Below, piece after piece: positions 1-6,571 of a stretch of 37,224 bases of DNA. How positions within the stretch are numbered: position 1 is the stretch's first letter; each line of letters starts with the position of its first letter. The notes beneath the pieces are model-generated. The model saw only the letters and a list, made by a program, of their open reading frames with translations, was not told the DNA's origin and ran no database searches. The position numbers were made by a program, and so were the translations under genes. The stretch comes from a virus. The stretch covers positions 1 to 37,224 of the IMG/VR virus record IMGVR_UViG_3300044684_000101; one strand, 5' to 3'.

Positions 1-25
1 GAATATTCACCCAAGCGCGCATCAT
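1..25 (-). CDS. 5' end of a small early gene, cut by the window start
   Basis: An ATG-ATG start at 25-20 overlaps the TGA of the gene before it (ATGA), and eight codons (MMRAWVNI) run off the window. The coupling is typical of this operon, so I take it as a real gene start. The 13 bases around this start are the same as those around the start at 4475. It may be the first part of the gene whose end is seen at 37108-37224 if the molecule is circular, but a direct join puts the two parts one frame out of register. Confidence 0.45.
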
Positions 26-306
26 GCTTTGCTCCGGTTGATGGCGTACAACTTCGAGCCGATGTACTTGATCCCACGAGCTGCGGAATCTTCCCAATGA
101 ATACCGACGCGAGGCAGAAGCGCATTGTCCAGTTGGACTACAGTTGCCACCGGCTCCCCGCAAACCCTCTCCATAACGGCGGCCTCGAACTCCGCATACA
201 GCTTCACGAACACATCCGACGACAGCTTGTCCCGGTCGTTGTTCTCCTTCAGCGCCTTGCGGACGATCTTGAGGACTTCCTCGCGCGACAGAATCGGATC
301 TTTCAT
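22..306 (-). CDS. Hypothetical early protein, 94 aa
   Basis: I do not recognise this protein. It begins MKDPILSREEV, has a charged, probably helical first half (about residues 5-50) and a C-terminal part with GIHWEDSAARGIKYIGSKLY that looks beta-rich. GGAGAAG lies just before the ATG, and the start overlaps the stop of the gene before it (ATGA). It belongs to the leftward early operon. No membrane segment or metal-binding motif is visible. Confidence 0.7.
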   Translation of the reverse strand: MKDPILSREEVLKIVRKALKENNDRDKLSSDVFVKLYAEFEAAVMERVCGEPVATVVQLDNALLPRVGIHWEDSAARGIKYIGSKLYAINRSKA

Positions 307-1538
307 GATGCTTCTCCTGCGCGGGCATCGACCATGGCGCGGCAGGCCGATACTGCGTCGTGGTTCACGCCGTCAGCGCTCGGCTGGGGCTCGGACAACT
401 CCACGCGCGCGACAGCCCAGCGCTTGCCTTTGTTGTCGAGGCCGAGATTCTTGATCAGGTACATGGCCTTGTCTGCGCCGGCGCGTTCTGAATGAGCGCC
501 GTCCGACAGTTTCGGGTTGCCGTGCTGATCGAGTTCAGCGAGCCACCATTGGACGCTCGTCACGTCGGCGCGCGGCTCCGGCTGGCCCGGATGGGCGGCA
601 AGAAGGGTGCGCTCGATGGCGCGGGCGAATCGATTCGCCCATCCGACTGTCGGATGCCGGCATTCTCGATAGATTTCCGCGATCCGGTCGTCCGTCAGCC
701 CCTCCCGAGCGTCTGCCTGCGAAGCCTGAGCTTCGAGGCATTCGTTCCAGCCGTCGCGGTGGCCCATCGCATAGTCCCGAGCGTCTGCCTGTGCGGGAAG
801 CTGCGGGGAGGCGTAGAGCTTCATCCCCTTAGGCAGATCACCCAAATCCTCGATGACAGACTCGATGTGCTTGTAGCCGTCAGCGTCCTCGCAAACCTCC
901 GCGACCCACGTAGACAAGTGAGGCTCCGCAAGCGCCCGGATCGTTTCCTCGACGGCCATATGGGCGCACTGCCACATGTTCGTGCCGGGGATGGCATGGC
1001 ACTCGACTTCGCACTTGTACGCGATTTCGGAGATGCGGTCTTCGGTCAGCCATCCGGCCGGGATTGCCACCGGTTCCGCCGCCTGCGCGGGGGCGGCACA
1101 CGGAGCGCGTCCGTTGCTCCAAATGCATGTGCCTTGCGAATTCCCCAAGTCCTCTTGGCAAATGCACGGGCCGCGAGTCGCCCCTTCCGCCCCCGTCTCG
1201 TTGGCGGATGAGGCGCGGGCTTGCCAAATTGAAAAGTGAAATTCGTTATCTGCTACACGATTTGCCCTGGCCCAATCTGAGAACGAAATCCGCTCGTCTG
1301 TCAGTGTATGGGTGGCCTGGACAGGCGGCTCGCCTTCTCCGCTTTCGAGATAGAAGCACCCTTTGTCGTTGCACGCCTGCGCGGTAGTCGCGCCGCAAAG
1401 TTTGCACGGCGCTGCTGCGGGCTGGATCGCAACCCCTGCGCAGGAAACATATGCTTCTGCGGCTGAGCCTTCGCCTACGTTCGGCGTTGCTGCGGGCTGC
1501 AAGGCAGGGGATGCGGCGTTCTCTTTCTCTTGGCTCAT
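303..1538 (-). CDS. Modular Ea22/Eaa-like early protein, 411 aa
   Basis: This is a patchwork early protein of unknown function. I place the start at MSQEKENAAS because GGGAG precedes it and the previous gene ends two bases upstream; a longer reading would run through that gene. Residues C45, C48, C56 and C61 resemble a small zinc ribbon, and C125, C127, C138 and C147 may be a second one. A short motif occurs three times: LTDERI (79-84), LTEDRI (164-169) and LTDDRI (281-286). The phrase GMKLYASPQ near residue 240 and the section with WWLAELDQHGNPKL resemble segments shared among Ea22/Eaa-type proteins of temperate phages, which mix interchangeable modules. No enzymatic motif is visible. Confidence 0.7.
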   Translation of the reverse strand: MSQEKENAASPALQPAATPNVGEGSAAEAYVSCAGVAIQPAAAPCKLCGATTAQACNDKGCFYLESGEGEPPVQATHTLTDERISFSDWARANRVADNEFHFSIWQARASSANETGAEGATRGPCICQEDLGNSQGTCIWSNGRAPCAAPAQAAEPVAIPAGWLTEDRISEIAYKCEVECHAIPGTNMWQCAHMAVEETIRALAEPHLSTWVAEVCEDADGYKHIESVIEDLGDLPKGMKLYASPQLPAQADARDYAMGHRDGWNECLEAQASQADAREGLTDDRIAEIYRECRHPTVGWANRFARAIERTLLAAHPGQPEPRADVTSVQWWLAELDQHGNPKLSDGAHSERAGADKAMYLIKNLGLDNKGKRWAVARVELSEPQPSADGVNHDAVSACRAMVDARAGEAS

Positions 1539-1540
1539 GT

Positions 1541-2155
1541 TCACTCCCACGATTCGATTACGAATTTCCCGAAGACGCCGCGGAAGGTGCCGAGGCCGAT
1601 CGCCAGGCCGCCTTCCTCGATCAAATTGCGGATCTCCTGCTCCTTGATCTCTTTGTTCGGGTAGATGTCCAGCGTGAATTCCAGCGACCACGGCAGCGGC
1701 AGGACAGGGCGTTCCTTCGGGTTCGGGATGCCCTTGTCGAGGCGCGCCACGGATCGATGCAGATAAATCCGGCTCAGCGGGTCGTATTCCTCGCCGAACG
1801 CTCCGACGCGGATAGGCGTGCCGTCACGCAGAATCGGCAGGTACCCCGGATTCGCCGCAGGACCAGTAATGCTTGTGAAGCTCAGGCACGCGTTAGCGAT
1901 GTCCTTGTATGCCCGCTTGTCCCGAAGCCTCTTCGGCGCGCTGTTCGTGTTGTGTGCCGTGAGAAACGACACAATATTGGTGGCTGGCAGACACAAAATG
2001 TCCGATCCAGGTATCAGGTAGATCTTCTGGTGCCACTCCAGCTTCGTCTTGTTGTCGCCCGCGTACCGATCGAACATCAGTTCCCGCAGACCCTTCAGGA
2101 CCACGCGCCTCGTCACCTTCTCCAGCCGCGTGTCCGATTTGCTCAGTGTGCTCAT
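1541..2155 (-). CDS. Conserved-looking phage protein of unknown function, 204 aa
   Basis: Two starts are possible: 2161 has GAGGA only one base away, while 2155 (MSTLSKSDTR) has it six bases away, so I prefer 2155. The N-terminus is basic and helical. The C-terminus, EGGLAIGLGTFRGVFGKF, looks like the end of a set of phage proteins of unknown function found near recombination genes (recollection, not searched). A non-coding gap of about 200 bases with an unusual repeat precedes it, so its translation may be separately controlled. I cannot assign a role. Confidence 0.7.
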   Translation of the reverse strand: MSTLSKSDTRLEKVTRRVVLKGLRELMFDRYAGDNKTKLEWHQKIYLIPGSDILCLPATNIVSFLTAHNTNSAPKRLRDKRAYKDIANACLSFTSITGPAANPGYLPILRDGTPIRVGAFGEEYDPLSRIYLHRSVARLDKGIPNPKERPVLPLPWSLEFTLDIYPNKEIKEQEIRNLIEEGGLAIGLGTFRGVFGKFVIESWE

Positions 2156-2174
2156 CTTCATTCCTCATCAGTAA

Positions 2175-2249
2175 AGCCCTCGCCTTGCCTATCCTCGCCA
2201 GGCCCGGCCCAGCCTCTCCAGGCCCGTCCCGGCCGCGCCTCTCCTTGCC
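2175..2249 (-). repeat. Array of 15 phased pentamers, GGNNN on the minus strand
   Basis: Read on the minus strand (the transcribed strand of this operon), 15 consecutive five-base units all begin with GG. Ten of them have C and four have A in the third place: GGCAA, GGAGA, GGCGC, GGCCG, GGACG, GGCCT and so on to GGGCT. The phase is never broken over 75 bases, then stops abruptly on both sides. It lies in the only sizeable non-coding gap of the left operon, between the 114-aa gene and the 204-aa gene. The function is unknown. Confidence 0.85.
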
Positions 2250-2301
2250 ATGCAGTGGAGAAACTGGCGCATCCTCAATTCATTGCATCAGCATCAGGGG
2301 T

Positions 2302-2329
2302 AAAAAGTCGGGCGCTGTACGAGCCGCCC
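2302..2329 (-). terminator. Possible terminator or attenuator in the left operon
   Basis: On the minus strand GGGCG (2329-2325) can pair with CGCCC (2314-2310) around a loop of ten bases, followed by GAC and five Ts. The stem is short and the T tract starts three bases late, so it is an imperfect terminator. It stands just upstream of the pentamer array, so that array might be read only by transcripts that pass this point. Confidence 0.35.
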
Positions 2330-2352
2330 TTAATCACCACTCGGGGTCGACG

Positions 2353-2697
2353 CTAAATCGTTTTTGCCTCGACGCGCCTTGTTGACTCCAAGGTGCGCCA
2401 TACTTCGATCTTGGCCTGTGCTGCAACCATCAGCCATCTGAGCTTTTCCTCGGCCTCGACGGCGGCTTGCAATGATTCGAGGTGCTGCCGGTAGCTTTCG
2501 TCGGCATACGCCTCCCGCTCCTGCGCGCTTACTGCGTTGTGGCCGGCGCGCTCTGCGTCCTTCATCAACAGCGCCTTCTTGCTCTTGCGGAACTCTTCGA
2601 GATAAACGCGCGTTGCCTTGGCTTTGGCATATTCCGGCGCATTGTCTCGGATGAAGTCCAGCGCACGGAAGATGTTGATCTCGGCTTCGTCGCTCAC
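2353..2697 (-). CDS. Conserved early protein of the recombination module, 114 aa
   Basis: I choose the GTG at 2697 (MSDEAEINIF): it overlaps the previous stop (GTGA), GGAGGT lies three bases before it, and upstream translation looks like noise. The protein is almost wholly helical and charged, with YLEEFRKSKKALLM and SAQEREAYADESY as marked stretches, and looks like a coiled coil or helical bundle. I recall similar proteins beside Erf, RecT and Gp157 genes in temperate phages, without a known function. Its place next to gp157 and erf suggests an accessory role in DNA recombination (inference). Confidence 0.75.
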   Translation of the reverse strand: MSDEAEINIFRALDFIRDNAPEYAKAKATRVYLEEFRKSKKALLMKDAERAGHNAVSAQEREAYADESYRQHLESLQAAVEAEEKLRWLMVAAQAKIEVWRTLESTRRVEAKTI

Positions 2698-3197
2698 TTG
2701 ACCTCCAGCCGTTGGCCTCGCTCCAGATGCGCGCCAGGCACTTCGCAGCCGTCCTTGATTGCTTGCGCGATCAGCTTCTTGTCGGGAGCTGGAGCGGGCG
2801 GCGGCGGATCGGTGAGGTACGATTGCGGAATCTGCTTCTCGTCGTCGATCACGACGGATGGCGGGTTGTCGCGGATTGCGATCTTGAACAGCGGGCATTC
2901 GATCTTCGTGATGCCAGCGAAGATCATGGTGTCCATGACGTACTGCTTGACTCGTGCGGCGCGTGCCTCGTACGCCTTGCGGCGTTCGGCCATCGTCTTT
3001 TCAGCCGCCTTGATCTGATCGGCTGTCGCTTCGAGATTGCGAACCAACATGATCGTGTTCGTCGCCTTGGCTTCGAGGTCGCCAGACAGAGATTCCAGAG
3101 TGTCAGCAATGGTCTGGTCGTCCAGATCCATTTCGGCCAGCTTGTCGGCGGCTTCCTTGTATTCGCCAGCCAGTGCGTAAAGGGTGAGGGCGGTCAT
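2694..3197 (-). CDS. Siphovirus Gp157-family protein, 167 aa
   Basis: The first two thirds form a long charged helix (about residues 1-90, with LYALAGEYKEAADKL near the start) followed by a short beta part (FKIAIRDNPPSVVI). This is the pattern of the Gp157 family (Pfam Sipho_Gp157), first noted in Streptococcus phages and often found beside single-strand annealing proteins; its biochemical role is not settled. A Pro-rich stretch, PPPPAPAPDKK, precedes the C-terminus. It overlaps the erf stop by four bases (ATGA) and the next gene in the same way. Confidence 0.82.
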   Translation of the reverse strand: MTALTLYALAGEYKEAADKLAEMDLDDQTIADTLESLSGDLEAKATNTIMLVRNLEATADQIKAAEKTMAERRKAYEARAARVKQYVMDTMIFAGITKIECPLFKIAIRDNPPSVVIDDEKQIPQSYLTDPPPPAPAPDKKLIAQAIKDGCEVPGAHLERGQRLEVK

Positions 3198-3817
3198 GCT
3201 GCAACTCCTTCCAGTTCGATCTTGCGGTTGTCCTTGGCTTCAGCGAGCACTTCCTCAGCAACGGTGTCTTTGACGGCGCGGGCCGCCTTGTACGCTGCCG
3301 TATAGGCCGCCTTCAGTTCGTCCATGTTCTGCGCATCAGCAATGGCGTCGGTGTGACGCTTCAGGACCGCAGGCGGCAATCCCTTTGCCATGACTTCGTG
3401 CGTCGTCGCATCGGCATCGTTATCGCCTTCGGTCGGGATGCAGAATGTCTGCATGGCGCAGTACTTGTACGCCGCTGACATGGCCTTGTTCGTAGCCTTG
3501 TCGCCGCTATCCATCGCCTCGCCAAACGTCTTGACGGTGTGCTTGCTGCCGTCCTCGGCCGACACAAAATCGAACTCGGCTTCGACAGTCACGTAGAACA
3601 GGGCACCCCCTTGTTTCGTCTGGCGCTCGACTACCTCGCGCGAAAGCATGCGCGGCAGAATCACCAGATCGTTGTCAGCCAGAACGGTGGAGAGGGCGTT
3701 GTACACGTCATCAATCCCACGGAATTGGTAGCCCTGTTGCTGGTTTTTCCGGCCCTTGCTGATCCCTTCTTTGGCCAGCGTGGCCGCTACGTTTGCTATT
3801 GCTTTGTAGACTTTCAT
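3194..3817 (-). CDS. erf: Erf-family single-strand annealing protein, 207 aa
   Basis: Erf of P22 forms rings that anneal complementary single strands and helps circularise or recombine phage DNA. This protein starts MKVYKAIANVAATLAKEGI after GGGGGAAAT at a good distance. It carries the usual ERF-family core: YQFRGIDDVYNALSTVLADNDL (in two parts around residues 30-50), then FGEAMDSGDKATNKAMSAAYKY (about 118-139). The C-terminal third is helical and variable, as in other Erf proteins. It leads the gp157 and 114-aa genes in one overlapping cluster. No exonuclease gene is visible nearby. Confidence 0.9.
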   Translation of the reverse strand: MKVYKAIANVAATLAKEGISKGRKNQQQGYQFRGIDDVYNALSTVLADNDLVILPRMLSREVVERQTKQGGALFYVTVEAEFDFVSAEDGSKHTVKTFGEAMDSGDKATNKAMSAAYKYCAMQTFCIPTEGDNDADATTHEVMAKGLPPAVLKRHTDAIADAQNMDELKAAYTAAYKAARAVKDTVAEEVLAEAKDNRKIELEGVAA

Positions 3818-3893
3818 ATTTCCCCCGGTTCTCGTACCAATCCAACCATTCCTCGACTTCTTCCTGTTGCCGCCAGTCAGCACCGTGTGTCAT
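3711..3893 (-). CDS. Small acidic ORF running into erf, possibly frameshifted
   Basis: The ATG at 3893 overlaps the stop of the small membrane gene before it (ATGA), so translation of MTHGADWRQQEEVEEWLDWY is likely. As read, it goes on for about 35 more codons across the start of erf, where its sequence looks like an out-of-frame shadow. One extra G in the run of five Gs at 3822-3826 would end it as NRGEI-stop, with an exact ATGA overlap to erf. Either the C-terminal half is meaningless or the G run holds a length variation. Confidence 0.45.
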   Translation of the reverse strand: MTHGADWRQQEEVEEWLDWYENRGKYESLQSNSKRSGHAGQRRDQQGPEKPATGLPIPWD

Positions 3894-4024
3894 GTCGGAC
3901 TCCGATGCTCGACGACCTGGCCCACAAACGGCGCGTCATCCACAGGCAACACCAGCCATACCGTGAACAGAAAAATCCAGCCGATGCACATTTGCGTTAG
4001 GGGATGGTGGAGGAAGCGTTTCAT
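3890..4024 (-). CDS. Small single-span membrane protein, 44 aa
   Basis: An ATG at 4024 overlaps the stop of the 99-aa gene (ATGA), has GGGAG about eight bases upstream, and its own stop overlaps the next ATG. The peptide MKRFLHHPLT is followed by a hydrophobic stretch (MCIGWIFLFTVWLVLPV, about residues 12-28) and a short polar tail. It is therefore a probable inner membrane peptide of unknown function. The coupling on both sides is the main reason to call it real. Confidence 0.65.
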   Translation of the reverse strand: MKRFLHHPLTQMCIGWIFLFTVWLVLPVDDAPFVGQVVEHRSPT

Positions 4025-4320
4025 TCGCCGTCTCCCGGCCTGTCAGGGCCTTCGCTGAATTCCACGAGGTATGTGTTCGCGCCGATCTGGCGGGAATGCT
4101 CATCTCCTTGGACCCCACGCCATTCATAGTTATATGGGAAATCGTTCAATAGACAGTGACTCGATTGCCAATTGACACTGCCATCCAGACCCCTCCGTTT
4201 CAAATTGAACAGGCCATTGAATAGAGTTGTCAGAACTAAGCCGCCATGCTTATATCGGAATTCGTAGATTCCATTTCGCACTGGCGGGGTAGTACATGGA
4301 AACCATGGAGTGACCTTCAT
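4021..4320 (-). CDS. Small phage protein of the WYP..G-YE type, 99 aa
   Basis: The start MKVTPWFPCTTPPVRNGIYE is preceded by GAGGT and overlaps the previous stop. The N-terminal pattern (P-W-F-P ... P-V-R-x-G-x-Y-E) followed by a W-R-G motif near residue 68 is frequent in short phage early proteins of unknown function (recollection). The DNA of this gene is clearly more AT-rich than its neighbours (for example around 4130-4270), which suggests a separate origin. Confidence 0.7.
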   Translation of the reverse strand: MKVTPWFPCTTPPVRNGIYEFRYKHGGLVLTTLFNGLFNLKRRGLDGSVNWQSSHCLLNDFPYNYEWRGVQGDEHSRQIGANTYLVEFSEGPDRPGDGE

Positions 4321-4475
4321 ACCGACCTCGCAATAACGTCCCCGAACTGCACCGTCAAACAGACCACGATCAGCACACATGCGATCGCAGCCAATCCTTG
4401 ATGAACTCGCCGGCAGGCGTGCAACAGTTCGTTGTCGTCCACCGGTCTTAGGCTGTTGAGAGGGGCGCGCATCAT
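4317..4475 (-). CDS. Small single-span membrane protein, 52 aa
   Basis: An ATG-ATG start at 4475/4472 overlaps the stop of the Lar-like gene; GGAGG fits the second ATG better (four bases). The last codons overlap the next start (TATGA). The peptide has a basic region with HACRRVHQ and then a hydrophobic span, LAAIACVLIVVCLTV (about residues 28-42). It is probably inserted in the inner membrane; its role is unknown. The coupling at both ends supports it. Confidence 0.65.
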   Translation of the reverse strand: MMRAPLNSLRPVDDNELLHACRRVHQGLAAIACVLIVVCLTVQFGDVIARSV

Positions 4476-4834
4476 GCCTCCGCGCTGTCACGTTGTGCGA
4501 CGGCGCGGTCGATGAAGCTGTCCGCGTGTTCGCCAGTCAGGCTCAACGAACCAGAGCCGCGCATGGAACCGACAATGCGAATCCATTCGTCACCGTTGTT
4601 GATGCCGGCCCGCAGTTCGCGATAGCGCGCGGCATCCGTCACGTCCGTACCGGGCTGGCGGAAGTTCCACGACTTCGCCGCGTCGGTTTCTTCGCAGTGG
4701 AAAATGATCTGCTCGATGCAACCGATCGAACAGCGCACCTTGACGATGCGCTTGCCGTTATCCATTGCGCCGCCGTATTCGAACTGCGCGCGAGCACCAC
4801 ATATCGGACATGGCATGAGTTTGAGATCGCTCAT
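4472..4834 (-). CDS. Lar-like zinc-ribbon protein, 120 aa
   Basis: The N-terminus, LMPCPICGARAQFEY, with a second pair of cysteines in VRCSIGCIEQ, matches the layout of the Lar family (restriction alleviation protein), in which a small zinc ribbon is followed by variable sequence. Lar of Rac modulates host EcoK restriction; whether this relative does so is unknown. The C-terminal half (from about residue 62, TDVTDAARYRELRAG) is a separate segment common in phage early proteins. GGAGGT lies six bases before the ATG, and both ends overlap neighbours (ATGA). Confidence 0.72.
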   Translation of the reverse strand: MSDLKLMPCPICGARAQFEYGGAMDNGKRIVKVRCSIGCIEQIIFHCEETDAAKSWNFRQPGTDVTDAARYRELRAGINNGDEWIRIVGSMRGSGSLSLTGEHADSFIDRAVAQRDSAEA

Positions 4835-5205
4835 CGCGCACCTCCAGCCGTCGTGATGTGCCGCACCAGCACCGGCGCTTCCTTGCGTCCGGCCTTGATC
4901 AGCGCGGCGTCGATGGACAGACGCAGGCCCGACGGAATCATGGCGTTGCCCGCGTCAGCGTCGGCGACGAGCATTTCGAGGACCATGAGCATGTCCGACG
5001 AAGCCGCGAACTCCTTCGCGCGATTCTTCGCAGTGATCTCCGCAAGCTGGTGATCCGCAGCGGTCCGGTTTCGCATGTCGAGCCACGATTCGCCAGCAAG
5101 ACGGTCATCAGAGGGGTACTCGACCCAAACCGTCGCGATGAGCGTGCCGTCTTCAAGGCGGATGCGCTCGCCATCGGCGACGAGCGGCGTGTAGATCTTG
5201 TCCAT
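4831..5205 (-). CDS. Hypothetical early protein, 124 aa
   Basis: I do not recognise a family. The N-terminal third, YTPLVADGERIRLEDGTLIA, looks like two beta hairpins, and the rest is helical with NRAKEFAASSDMLMVLEML. Its C-terminus ends close to the Lar-like start (ATGA overlap). The ribosome site (GAGA) is weak. It is part of the leftward early operon. Confidence 0.65.
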   Translation of the reverse strand: MDKIYTPLVADGERIRLEDGTLIATVWVEYPSDDRLAGESWLDMRNRTAADHQLAEITAKNRAKEFAASSDMLMVLEMLVADADAGNAMIPSGLRLSIDAALIKAGRKEAPVLVRHITTAGGAR

Positions 5206-5253
5206 GTGGTCTCTCGGTGTGGTGTGATTGCTCGCCGTAGCGGGCGCGGTTGG

Positions 5254-5736
5254 TCAGGCGATCTGGGACAGCTGAAGCGCCAACGATTCAGTCTCACGCT
5301 TCACGTACTCGAAATCTCGATATGTTTCGTAGCCGCTGTAGCCATACTTTTCGGCTGAGATCGGGCACAGATCGCCAGCATGCGCACAGTCGAATCCGAA
5401 CACCCACAGGCCATCCAATGCCTCGACGCCGGGGGCCGAATAGGTCAGGCCGCCATGGACATCGACGAGCAGGACGATGCTTGTCGCTTCCTCGGTCGGT
5501 GCGTTTGCGCAAAGCAGGTTGATCGCCCCGATCTTGTCGATGTCTACTTCACGATCCAGCTGAGTCCGCGTTGCGGGAACATCGGCGCTGTAGTCTTTGC
5601 CGAACCACGGATGCGATTCCGGCACGCCCACATATCCGCAGAGATGCCCGCTCCATGAAACGCGGCGGATCTTGCATTTCATTCCATGAGCCTCGAAGAT
5701 TTCTTCGTTCGGCTCGTTCTTCCAAGATTGGTCCAT
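5254..5736 (-). CDS. Conserved phage protein of unknown function, 160 aa
   Basis: The protein contains blocks I recognise from many phage and prophage proteins of unknown function: RVSWSGHLCGYVGVPESHPW (about residues 25-44), VHGGLTYS (about 93-100), WVFGFDCAHAGDLCP (about 111-125) and a final helix with YRDFEYVKRETESLA. The conserved Cys, His and Asp in the GFDCAHAGD block hint at metal binding or catalysis, but none has been shown to my knowledge. CAGGAG lies eight bases before the ATG. Confidence 0.75.
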   Translation of the reverse strand: MDQSWKNEPNEEIFEAHGMKCKIRRVSWSGHLCGYVGVPESHPWFGKDYSADVPATRTQLDREVDIDKIGAINLLCANAPTEEATSIVLLVDVHGGLTYSAPGVEALDGLWVFGFDCAHAGDLCPISAEKYGYSGYETYRDFEYVKRETESLALQLSQIA

Positions 5737-5774
5737 CGTCTTTCTCCTGTAGCGGGAGCGGTGTGGTGCGCGGC

Positions 5775-5906
5775 TCAGCCGCGGTGGTGGTCGTCGTTCT
5801 CGATGTTCTTCATCGTTTCGCGGATACGTTCGATTACCTCGTAGACGATCCCAACGACGAACACTGAGCCGAGCGCGAAGAGCGCGATTTTTACGAAGGT
5901 CTGCAT
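5775..5906 (-). CDS. Small single-span membrane protein, 43 aa
   Basis: The ATG at 5906 lies one base after the stop of the previous gene. The peptide starts MQTFVKIALFALGSVFVVGI, giving one hydrophobic span (about residues 5-22), followed by a charged helix with YEVIERIRETMKNIEN and a His-rich end. The design resembles small phage membrane peptides that interact with host inner-membrane proteins, but I cannot say which. No strong ribosome site is visible, so coupling is likely. Confidence 0.6.
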   Translation of the reverse strand: MQTFVKIALFALGSVFVVGIVYEVIERIRETMKNIENDDHHRG

Positions 5907-5907
5907 G

Positions 5908-6051
5908 TCAGCACCAAATCATTCGTTTGTCTTGCCAGTCGATCGGCTCAGTACGCACATGGATACGATGACCATCCCGGCATACGTACTCCACCAGCAT
6001 TAGGACTGCGTACTGAAGGTAAAAGAATTGGGTCACATAGCCGGTCCTCAT
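5908..6051 (-). CDS. Hypothetical small protein, 47 aa
   Basis: The ATG at 6051 follows the previous stop by one base (TGAAATG). The peptide has a short aromatic and hydrophobic stretch (FFYLQYAVLMLVEYV) and a polar end with HIRVRTEP-like charged residues. No good ribosome site is visible, and a later ATG (MLVEYVCRDG) is an alternative start. The place in the operon supports it more than the sequence does. Confidence 0.45.
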   Translation of the reverse strand: MRTGYVTQFFYLQYAVLMLVEYVCRDGHRIHVRTEPIDWQDKRMIWC

Positions 6052-6052
6052 T

Positions 6053-6268
6053 TCAGCGCTCGTCGAAGTCGATTGCGGCAGCCAGTTCCAGATCCGTCTC
6101 GGTGCAGCATGCCGTTTCCATGGCGCTGTACACGATCCGCTGTTCTCGTTGGATGCCCATGATCTCGATCGCGGCTTCGTAGCTGCTGAACTCGCCAAGC
6201 CAGCGGTCACCATTCACGCCCGCGTAGAGCGTTCCGCCATTCACTACGAGGGGTTGGGTCCAGTCCAT
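6053..6268 (-). CDS. Hypothetical early protein, 71 aa
   Basis: A strong ribosome site (GGAGGTAATC) precedes ATG at 6268. The sequence MDWTQPLVVNGGTLYAGVNG suggests a small beta sheet with a W/Y-rich surface, then a helix (YEAAIEIMGIQREQR) and an acidic end. I do not recognise a family. It is the best-translated-looking gene of this part of the operon. Confidence 0.7.
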   Translation of the reverse strand: MDWTQPLVVNGGTLYAGVNGDRWLGEFSSYEAAIEIMGIQREQRIVYSAMETACCTETDLELAAAIDFDER

Positions 6269-6280
6269 GATTACCTCCGT

Positions 6281-6553
6281 TCAGAGCGGAATTTCGAGCG
6301 GCTTCGCGTCAGACTCGATCAGGCGCGTGCTATCCACGGCGTCCACCAGAGCGGTTTCGCACGAAGCTGCGAGACGTTTCGCGCGCTGGGCGGCATCTTC
6401 TTCGATCAGCGCGAGCACGCGCACGATGAAGCCCGGGGCCAGTTCGACCGTCATTGCGCCACCAGGGCCTTCGAAGTGCGCTTCGGCGCCGAGCGTGCCG
6501 CCGTTCGATTCGTAGCTTTCACGGCGGCGGATAGTTAAAGATTTCAGTTGCAT
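6281..6553 (-). CDS. Hypothetical early protein, 90 aa
   Basis: The first half is beta-like (MQLKSLTIRRRES, GAEAHFEGPGGAMTVELAPG) and the second is helical (IEEDAAQRAKRLAASCETAL). AGGGGAACGAC lies before the ATG. Similar beta-then-helix proteins of unknown function occur in early operons of Burkholderia-type phages (recollection). No catalytic motif is visible. Confidence 0.68.
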   Translation of the reverse strand: MQLKSLTIRRRESYESNGGTLGAEAHFEGPGGAMTVELAPGFIVRVLALIEEDAAQRAKRLAASCETALVDAVDSTRLIESDAKPLEIPL

Positions 6554-6571
6554 GTCGTTCCCCTTCGGTAG

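Noticed and set aside
2182-2265. A 27-codon minus-strand frame (MRQFLHCMARRGAAG) through the pentamer array
   Set aside because: Its start has GAGG touching the ATG, and the five-base period does not fit codons. The array is better explained as a nucleic-acid element.
1451-2356. A 301-codon plus-strand frame opposite the left operon
   Set aside because: It covers two good minus-strand genes and the pentamer array in one run, has Arg-rich noise-like sequence and no ribosome site. Plus-strand frames at 492-1211 and 2482-3305 were rejected for the same reason.
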